Below are positions 7,087 to 12,001 of a DNA stretch of 12,001 bases, in pieces. Origin of the DNA: Gemmatimonadota bacterium (lineage in GTDB: Bacteria > 4572-55 > J002); NCBI GenBank assembly GCA_003697105.1, contig RFFQ01000109.1:1-12001 (forward strand), in the 5' to 3' direction. The stretch's first letter is position 1. Each line of letters begins with the position of its first letter. Position numbers and translations under genes: made by a program. Below the pieces are notes generated by a model. That model did not search any database. It had not been told where the DNA came from and saw only the letters and a list, made by a program, of their open reading frames with translations.

Positions 7087-8087
7087 TTTACCGGAGTAAA
7101 GCGCCTTTACGAATCAGTTTTGCCGGTGGCGGCACCGATGTGTCACCCTATCCCGAAGAACGAGGAGGCGTCGTACTAAATGTCACCATTGATAAATACG
7201 CGTATGCCTCTTTGAAACCGCGTGATGATCGCAAAATGTCTATCCACTCCTTGGATTACGACATCGTCGCCAAATACAATATGGATGAAGAATTGACTTA
7301 CAATGGAGAACTCGACCTAGTTAAAGCGGTCGCGCGGAATCTGGAAGTCGATCAAGGGTTTGATCTGTTTATTCATAGTGATGCCCCGCCCGGCTCCGGA
7401 TTGGGATCATCTTCCACCATGTGTGTCGCTCTGGTTGGCGTGTTTCAACAGTGGCTAAATCTACCGTTAACACATTATGACATTGCCGAAGTAACCTACC
7501 ACGCGGAGCGAATCGATTTACAAATCACCGGTGGCCGCCAAGACCAATACGCTGCGACATTCGGCGGCTTTAATTTTATTGAATTCCTGAAAGATGCCAC
7601 CGTTGTCAATCCCTTGCGAATCCGACCGGAATATATCAACGAACTACACTACCGGCTTTTACTCTGCTATACCGGCAAAACCCGGCTTTCCGCCAATATC
7701 GTAGCGAATCATTCCAATGCGTTTCGCCGGAAGGAAAAAACAGTTGTAGAGGCACTCGACCAGACGAAAGCGTTGGCAATCGACATGAAAAATTGCCTGT
7801 TACGGGGTGAATTAGACTATTTTGGCGAATTACTCCACCATGCTTGGTTACACAAAAAACAGTTTAACGACCAGATCAGCAATGCCTATATTGATACGTT
7901 ATATGATACGGCTCGCAACAATGGCGCCGTGGGAGGTAAAATCCTCGGTGCAGGGGGTGGCGGCTATCTGCTGTTGTATTGCCCTTTTGATAAAAAGCAC
8001 ATTATTGCCAAGCAGTTAGAAGCGCTGGGTGGACAGATTGTGGAGTTTAGTTTCGAGTTTCAGGGATTGCAAACATGGCAGATTTAA
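7083..8087 (+). CDS. hddA: D-glycero-D-manno-heptose 7-phosphate kinase-like GHMP kinase
   Basis: A 334-residue GHMP-superfamily kinase. The HddA family phosphorylates C1 of D-glycero-D-manno-heptose 7-phosphate with ATP, giving the 1,7-bisphosphate on the way to the GDP-activated sugar. The N-terminal motif A-P-L-R-I-S-F-A-G-G-G-T-D (7-19), the ATP loop P-P-G-S-G-L-G-S-S-S (102-111) and the C-terminal glycine-rich G-A-G-G-G-G-Y (289-295) are all intact. An in-frame ATG at 7068 would add five residues, but the ATG at 7083 forms an ATGA overlap with the preceding stop and begins at the usual family position, so I prefer it. Its 3' end overlaps the methyltransferase gene by 13 bases. A fucose- or galactose-type GHMP kinase is a less likely alternative given the HddC-like neighbour. 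gmhA and gmhB are not in the window. Confidence 0.85.
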   Translation: MIYRSKAPLRISFAGGGTDVSPYPEERGGVVLNVTIDKYAYASLKPRDDRKMSIHSLDYDIVAKYNMDEELTYNGELDLVKAVARNLEVDQGFDLFIHSDAPPGSGLGSSSTMCVALVGVFQQWLNLPLTHYDIAEVTYHAERIDLQITGGRQDQYAATFGGFNFIEFLKDATVVNPLRIRPEYINELHYRLLLCYTGKTRLSANIVANHSNAFRRKEKTVVEALDQTKALAIDMKNCLLRGELDYFGELLHHAWLHKKQFNDQISNAYIDTLYDTARNNGAVGGKILGAGGGGYLLLYCPFDKKHIIAKQLEALGGQIVEFSFEFQGLQTWQI

Positions 8088-8818
8088 ATCGCCCGCTGGG
8101 ACAACCTGCCGCCTATCATGAATTGATTGTAACGCGACGGTTGGCAGTGTTGCAACAGTTTGAAGGTTTTCTGGACGCATCAAAAACGCTGGTGGATGTG
8201 GGCTGCGGGAATGGGGCGTCCCTACTGCAATTAGCACATCACTTTCGTTTGTGTCATGGTATTGATATTTCCGCCGCCAACCAACATGCGTTTGAAGCCG
8301 AAGCCCGCCGCCGGAATATCCAAAATTGTACCTTCTCTTTAGCCAATATCGACCAGTGGGTAGAAGTTCCAAAGCAGAAGTATGACCGGCTCATCTGCTT
8401 TGAGGTCATTGAGCACGTGCAAGATGACCAACATGCCGCAAAGATGCTCTACCATCTGGTAAAACCCGGCGGCTTGGCGGCAATTTCCGTCCCCAATAAA
8501 TGGTGGATTTTTGAGACCCACGGCGCACGGTTGCCCGTCCTCAAATGGAATCGCGTCCCGTTTTTTTCATGGTTGCCAACCCCGATTCATGAGCGGTTTG
8601 CCAATGCGCGCATTTACACCGTCTCGCGCATTACACGGCTATTGAAAAATGCCGGTTTTACCCTTGTGGATTGGCATTACATCACGGCGCCAATGGATCG
8701 TGTCACATGGAAACCCTTGCAAACGGTTCTCCGGCGTACGCTGTTCGCACAGCACACCACATCGATCCCGATGCTCTCAACCTCAATCATGGTCTTTGCC
8801 GAACGAAAGATGGACTAA
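8075..8818 (+). CDS. class I SAM-dependent methyltransferase
   Basis: A 247-residue cytoplasmic Rossmann-fold methyltransferase. Motif I is D-V-G-C-G-N-G (41-47) for SAM binding, followed by an acidic G-I-D-I-S at the end of the second strand, then F-E-V-I-E-H-V and the post-motif K-P-G-G with a following S-V-P-N, as in the UbiG/Methyltransf_11 group. The start at 8075 lies inside the end of the kinase gene, with AGGGA 8 bases upstream (8062-8066). In this setting the substrate is probably a sugar or nucleotide sugar, or the growing or finished glycan chain as a cap, but nothing in the sequence names it. The C-terminal about 60 residues are less conserved and may carry substrate specificity. 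The next gene starts 4 bases after its stop. Confidence 0.85.
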   Translation: MADLNRPLGQPAAYHELIVTRRLAVLQQFEGFLDASKTLVDVGCGNGASLLQLAHHFRLCHGIDISAANQHAFEAEARRRNIQNCTFSLANIDQWVEVPKQKYDRLICFEVIEHVQDDQHAAKMLYHLVKPGGLAAISVPNKWWIFETHGARLPVLKWNRVPFFSWLPTPIHERFANARIYTVSRITRLLKNAGFTLVDWHYITAPMDRVTWKPLQTVLRRTLFAQHTTSIPMLSTSIMVFAERKMD

Positions 8819-8822
8819 TGCG

Positions 8823-9950
8823 ATGAAAATCTATTTTGTAGCCCCGGCATACCCTTTACGGGGTGGCATTGTGCATTACGTGGCGATTTTGCATAATCTG
8901 CTGAAAGCGCGCGGGCATGACTCCAAAATTTTATCCTTCACCGTGCAGTACCCTAAATTTCTATTTCCGGGTAAAACGCAGGAGGAAGCCAGTAAAGAGA
9001 ATCTGCCCGTCGATGCCGAACCGGTATTTAGCTCCATCAATCCGTTGAGTTGGTTCGCCACATTTTGGAAGATCAAGCACTACCAACCGGATATGGTGAT
9101 TTTCAAATATTGGATGCCCTTTTTTGCACCCGGTTTTGGCACCGTCTGTCTGTTGACCCGGTGGTTTACCAAAACGAAGATTTTATTCATTTGTGATAAC
9201 ATTATTTCCCATGAATCCCTGCCGGGGGAAACCCTGCTAACTCGGATGCTCCTGCGTTTGGTGGATTTTTTCATCGTTCAATCGGATGCGGTCAAAGCCG
9301 ATTTGTTGCGGCTGCACAAAAATGCCGTTTACCGCGAAGTCGCCCACCCCATCTATGATGTGTTTGAATCCCAACCCTTAACGCCGGATGAGGCACGAGA
9401 GCAGTTTAATCTAAAACCCGGCATCCCGGTGGTGCTCTTTTTTGGGTTCATCAAACCCTACAAAGGGTTGCATGTGTTAATCGACGCCATCCCGCAAGTA
9501 CGGGCAGAGCTACCGGACGTTCAATTTCTGATTGCCGGAGAATTCTACGGCGACCGGGAAGCGTACCTCGAGCAAATTCAAAACCTGAATGCCGGTGATG
9601 CCTTACAATTACATGATGATTACATTCCCAACGAGCAAGTGCAAGCGTTTTTCCGTGCCGCAGATGTTGTGGTATTGCCCTACATTTCGGCCACACAAAG
9701 CGGGATCATCCAGATCGCCTATAGTTTTGATAAACCGGTGATTACCACCCGGGTGGGCGGCTTGCCGGAGGTCGTTCTGGATGGAAAAACTGGTTTCGTG
9801 GTGCCTCCGCAAGATAGCGTCGCCTTGGCAAAAGCGATTATCCGGTTTTTTCAGGAAAACCACGCGCCGAACTTTATTGAAAATGTCCGCGAAGAAAAGA
9901 AAAAATACTCCTGGCAACCGCTAATTGAAGCCATTGAAACCTTTTCGTAA
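8823..9950 (+). CDS. GT4-family glycosyltransferase
   Basis: A 375-residue retaining GT-B glycosyltransferase of family 4 type, adding a sugar to the glycan intermediate in the cytoplasm. The N-terminal Rossmann domain opens with M-K-I-Y-F-V-A-P and has a glycine-containing R-G-G-I-V-H acceptor loop. The C-terminal domain has G-F-I-K-P-Y-K-G-L (208-216) and V-G-G-L-P-E-V-V with D-G-K-T-G-F. At the donor-binding site the segment T-Q-S-G-I-I (291-296) stands where many GT4 enzymes have an E-G-F-G-type stretch; T-Q-S-G occurs in a recognised GT4 subgroup, so I read it as subfamily character and not damage. The frame stays open upstream to 8649, but the extra 58 residues lie over the methyltransferase gene and look non-coding. 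ATG 8823 starts the fold directly. Donor and acceptor are unknown. Confidence 0.87.
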   Translation: MKIYFVAPAYPLRGGIVHYVAILHNLLKARGHDSKILSFTVQYPKFLFPGKTQEEASKENLPVDAEPVFSSINPLSWFATFWKIKHYQPDMVIFKYWMPFFAPGFGTVCLLTRWFTKTKILFICDNIISHESLPGETLLTRMLLRLVDFFIVQSDAVKADLLRLHKNAVYREVAHPIYDVFESQPLTPDEAREQFNLKPGIPVVLFFGFIKPYKGLHVLIDAIPQVRAELPDVQFLIAGEFYGDREAYLEQIQNLNAGDALQLHDDYIPNEQVQAFFRAADVVVLPYISATQSGIIQIAYSFDKPVITTRVGGLPEVVLDGKTGFVVPPQDSVALAKAIIRFFQENHAPNFIENVREEKKKYSWQPLIEAIETFS

Positions 9951-9968
9951 CGCAAACAACCCCAGCCC

Positions 9969-10814
9969 ATGACCCCTACCCCCAAAGTCAGCATTGTCGT
10001 ATTGACATGGAACGATAAAGCCAACGTGTTGGAGTGTCTGGAATCCCTGTCACAGGTGGATTACCCGAACCTAGAGGTGATTGTCTCGGACAATGGCTCT
10101 ACAGATGGGAGCATCGAAGCCATCCGGGCAACGTTTCCAAATGTCATTCTGATCGAAAATGGTGAGAATTTAAAATTTTCACGCGGTAATAATGTCGGCA
10201 TACAGTACGCGCTGGAGCACGGCGCCGATTATGTTCTGTTGCTAAACAATGATACGATTGTCGATCCGCATTTCATCACAGAAATGGTCGAAGTAGGTGA
10301 AACTGACCCGACAATTGGCATGTTAGGACCCAAAATCTACTACCATACCGAACCCAACGTGATCTGGTATGCCGGAGGCGAAATTTCCCTGTGGAAAGGC
10401 TTAGCTTGGCACACCGGCATTCGCGAGCCGGACACCGGGCAGTTTGATGAAATTCGGGACGTCGGTTATATTACTGGGTGTGCCCTGATGGTCAAACGCA
10501 ACGTTATCGAAAAGATCGGAATGCTAGACCCCACTTACGTCGCTTATGCGGAGGATTCCGATTTTTCACTCCGGGCGCACCGAGCCGGTTACCGGCTGGT
10601 TTACGTCCCCTCCGCCAAGCTCTGGCACAAAATCGGTGGAGCATGGGGTACGGTCACCCGACGCAAAATTTGGAATAAATTCAAAAGTCATCTGATTTTG
10701 TTCCGCCGGTATGCCCCTCCGCTAGCGTGGTTTACCACCATCCCGCTCTTTTTCGTTCTGGATGGTTTTCGTATCCTCTTCCTGATTGCGAAGGGAAAAA
10801 TCCGCAACACCTGA
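9969..10814 (+). CDS. GT2 glycosyltransferase, rhamnosyltransferase-like (copy A)
   Basis: A 281-residue GT-A family 2 enzyme related to WbbL/RfbF-type rhamnosyltransferases, likely transferring a sugar from a nucleotide donor to a lipid-linked glycan. Motifs are V-S-I-V-V-L-T-W-N (7-15), S-D-N-G-S-T-D (40-46), the metal-binding N-N-D at 93-95, a G-P-K-I-Y-Y segment and the catalytic-region A-E-D-S-D-F-S-L-R. The C-terminal hydrophobic stretch at about 252-273 suggests membrane association. ATG 9969 follows an 18-base gap with no clear Shine-Dalgarno sequence, so translation may depend on coupling. It is a paralogue of the next gene, and by eye about half the residues are identical along the whole length. 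The RmlD-like gene two positions on makes a dTDP-deoxyhexose donor plausible but not proven. Confidence 0.86.
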   Translation: MTPTPKVSIVVLTWNDKANVLECLESLSQVDYPNLEVIVSDNGSTDGSIEAIRATFPNVILIENGENLKFSRGNNVGIQYALEHGADYVLLLNNDTIVDPHFITEMVEVGETDPTIGMLGPKIYYHTEPNVIWYAGGEISLWKGLAWHTGIREPDTGQFDEIRDVGYITGCALMVKRNVIEKIGMLDPTYVAYAEDSDFSLRAHRAGYRLVYVPSAKLWHKIGGAWGTVTRRKIWNKFKSHLILFRRYAPPLAWFTTIPLFFVLDGFRILFLIAKGKIRNT

Positions 10815-10835
10815 CTAGAAAAAAAGCCATTCATA

Positions 10836-11678
10836 GTGTCACCCAAAATTTACCTGATCATTCTCAACTGGAACGGCAGACACATGTTACCCGAGTGTCT
10901 CCAAACCGTCTTTCAACTGGATTATCCGAATGTTGAGGTGATGATCGTTGATAATGCCTCGACCGATCACTCGCGGCAATATGTAACGGAGCATTTCCCA
11001 CAGGTAATCTGGATTCAAAATCAGGAAAATTTGCGCTTTGCCGAGGGAAACAACGTCGGTATTCGCTATGCTTTAGAACACGGCGCAGACTACATCTTTT
11101 TATTGAACAACGATACCACCATTGCCCCGGAGGCGCTCACGGAATTGGTTCAGGTACTCAAATCAGACCCGACGATTGGCGTGGCAGGTCCCAAAATTTA
11201 CTATGCGGATGAACCCGACCGGCTCTGGTTTGCGGGCGGGCGCACTAATTTAATATGGGGGCATTTTTGGCATCGGGGAATCCGCCAACGGGATCACGGA
11301 CAATTTGACCAGATTGAACCCGTCGATTTTATCACCGGATGTGCCATGCTCGTACGCGCCTCAGTGATTCAAACCGTGGGATTGATGGATCCGCACTATT
11401 TCATCTACGGCGAAGACGTTGACTGGTGCCTGCGGATGCGGCAACACGGTTTCCAGTGTGTGTATGTCCCCTCAGCTACCGTCTGGCATAAAATTTCAGC
11501 CAGTAGCGGTCAGGTTTCGGTATTCAAAATCCAGCACCGGCTGAAAAGTCAGTTTCAACTCCTATGGCGATTTGCCCCTCGCTGGGCACTGTTTACAACA
11601 ATTCCCCTCTTTTTGATTGGAGATAGCTTGCGGATCATCTACCTAATTCTCATCAGAAAAATAAGGAATACCTCATGA
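10836..11678 (+). CDS. GT2 glycosyltransferase, rhamnosyltransferase-like (copy B)
   Basis: A 280-residue GT2 enzyme homologous end to end with the gene just upstream. Motifs are L-I-I-L-N-W-N (7-13), V-D-N-A-S-T-D (38-44), the metal-binding N-N-D (91-93), G-P-K-I-Y-Y, I-T-G-C-A and G-E-D-V-D-W-C-L-R, with a hydrophobic C-terminus ending K-I-R-N-T-S. The only possible start is the GTG at 10836: it lies 21 bases after the stop of copy A in the same frame, and no ATG intervenes. No good ribosome binding site is visible. The L-N-W-N and V-D-N-A-S-T-D motifs are the commoner rhamnosyltransferase forms, while copy A has L-T-W-N and S-D-N-G-S-T-D, so the two copies may have different donors or acceptors. 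Its stop overlaps the next start as ATGA. Confidence 0.86.
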   Translation: MSPKIYLIILNWNGRHMLPECLQTVFQLDYPNVEVMIVDNASTDHSRQYVTEHFPQVIWIQNQENLRFAEGNNVGIRYALEHGADYIFLLNNDTTIAPEALTELVQVLKSDPTIGVAGPKIYYADEPDRLWFAGGRTNLIWGHFWHRGIRQRDHGQFDQIEPVDFITGCAMLVRASVIQTVGLMDPHYFIYGEDVDWCLRMRQHGFQCVYVPSATVWHKISASSGQVSVFKIQHRLKSQFQLLWRFAPRWALFTTIPLFLIGDSLRIIYLILIRKIRNTS

Positions 11679-12001
11679 AAATTTTATTGATCGGCGCCGA
11701 CGGACAACTCGGTACGGATTTCCGCAAAATTTTAGCAGGTGAACCGGAGGAAGTGATCCCCAGCACCATCGCAGATATGGATATTACCGATATTCGAGCC
11801 GTCCAAAAGCGATTGCAAGCCGTAAAACCGGATGTGGTGATCTCTACCGCCGCAGAAAATCGAGTGGATTATGTGGAAGATCATCCAAAACAGGCATTTG
11901 CGGTCAACGCTTTGGGACCCCGCAATTTAGCCGTTGCATGCCGTAAAATTGGGGCGATATTGGTCTCTTACAGTACAGATTATGTCTTTGATGGGCAAAA
12001 A
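11675..12001 (+). CDS. rmlD: dTDP-4-dehydrorhamnose reductase-like protein, 3' end outside window
   Basis: The first 109 codons of an extended short-chain dehydrogenase/reductase; the window ends before the rest, about 280-300 residues in the family. RmlD reduces dTDP-4-dehydro-L-rhamnose to dTDP-L-rhamnose with NAD(P)H, the last step of donor synthesis. The nucleotide-binding G-A-D-G-Q-L-G (7-13), the K-P-D-V-V-I-S-T-A-A segment, V-D-Y-V-E-D-H-P, A-V-N-A-L-G and the S-T-D-Y-V-F-D-G signature (100-107) are all characteristic. The Y-x-x-x-K catalytic pair lies beyond the edge. ATG 11675 overlaps the upstream stop as ATGA. RmlA, RmlB and RmlC are not seen and may follow. Other members of the family reduce related 4-keto sugars, so rhamnose specificity is probable, not certain. 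Confidence 0.85.
   Translation, partial: MKILLIGADGQLGTDFRKILAGEPEEVIPSTIADMDITDIRAVQKRLQAVKPDVVISTAAENRVDYVEDHPKQAFAVNALGPRNLAVACRKIGAILVSYSTDYVFDGQK

Noticed and set aside
8649-8822. Upstream extension of the GT4 frame into the methyltransferase gene
   Set aside because: The 58 extra residues are an out-of-frame reading of the methyltransferase 3' end, rich in Arg, Ser and Pro. The GT-B fold begins exactly at the ATG at 8823.

Overview
The window looks like a piece of the chromosome of a Gram-negative-type bacterium. It carries one very large exported repeat protein and, on the same strand, the upstream part of a surface-polysaccharide biosynthesis operon. The Sec signal peptide ending in S-A-Q-Q, the PKD repeat array, the heptose-nucleotide genes and the rhamnose-type gene all fit a bacterium with an elaborate glycan-decorated surface. 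The sequence does not fix a phylum. An uncultured or FCB-like lineage would fit, but I cannot demonstrate it. All supported genes are on the + strand. I see no tRNA, rRNA, CRISPR array, insertion sequence or integrase.

Region 1 (1-167) is non-coding leader with short stop-interrupted frames, a perfect TATAAT hexamer and a strong AGGAGG ribosome binding site just before a GTG start. Region 2 (168-5330) is a single 1720-residue gene: signal peptide, a roughly 280-residue N-terminal region I do not recognise, then 16 tandem PKD domains of about 87 residues each. Fifteen full-length spacings between successive W-D-F-G-D-G motifs (258-276 bp, all multiples of 3) define the array. Each repeat carries two positionally conserved cysteines, and only two of the 32 expected cysteines are missing, at linked positions in repeats 3 and 4. 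This is the most interesting signal in the window.

Region 3 (5331-5413) is a short intergenic gap with a 10-bp perfect hairpin followed by TTTT. It probably terminates the PKD transcript. Its 3' arm also contains the only plausible Shine-Dalgarno sequence for the next gene.

Region 4 (5414 to the window end) is a tightly packed operon of eight genes, the last one cut by the window edge: a membrane polyprenyl-phosphate glycosyltransferase, an HddC-like heptose-1-phosphate guanylyltransferase, an HddA-like heptose-7-phosphate kinase, a SAM methyltransferase, a GT4 glycosyltransferase, two tandem paralogous GT2 glycosyltransferases of the rhamnosyltransferase type, and the start of an RmlD-like dTDP-4-dehydrorhamnose reductase. 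Three junctions are ATGA stop/start overlaps, one is a 13-nt overlap, and the remaining gaps are 4, 18 and 21 nt. Together the genes suggest synthesis and assembly of a glycan containing an activated D-glycero-D-manno-heptose and possibly deoxyhexoses such as rhamnose, with a methylated component. The other heptose enzymes (GmhA, GmhB), the rest of the dTDP-rhamnose pathway, a flippase and a polymerase are not in the window.
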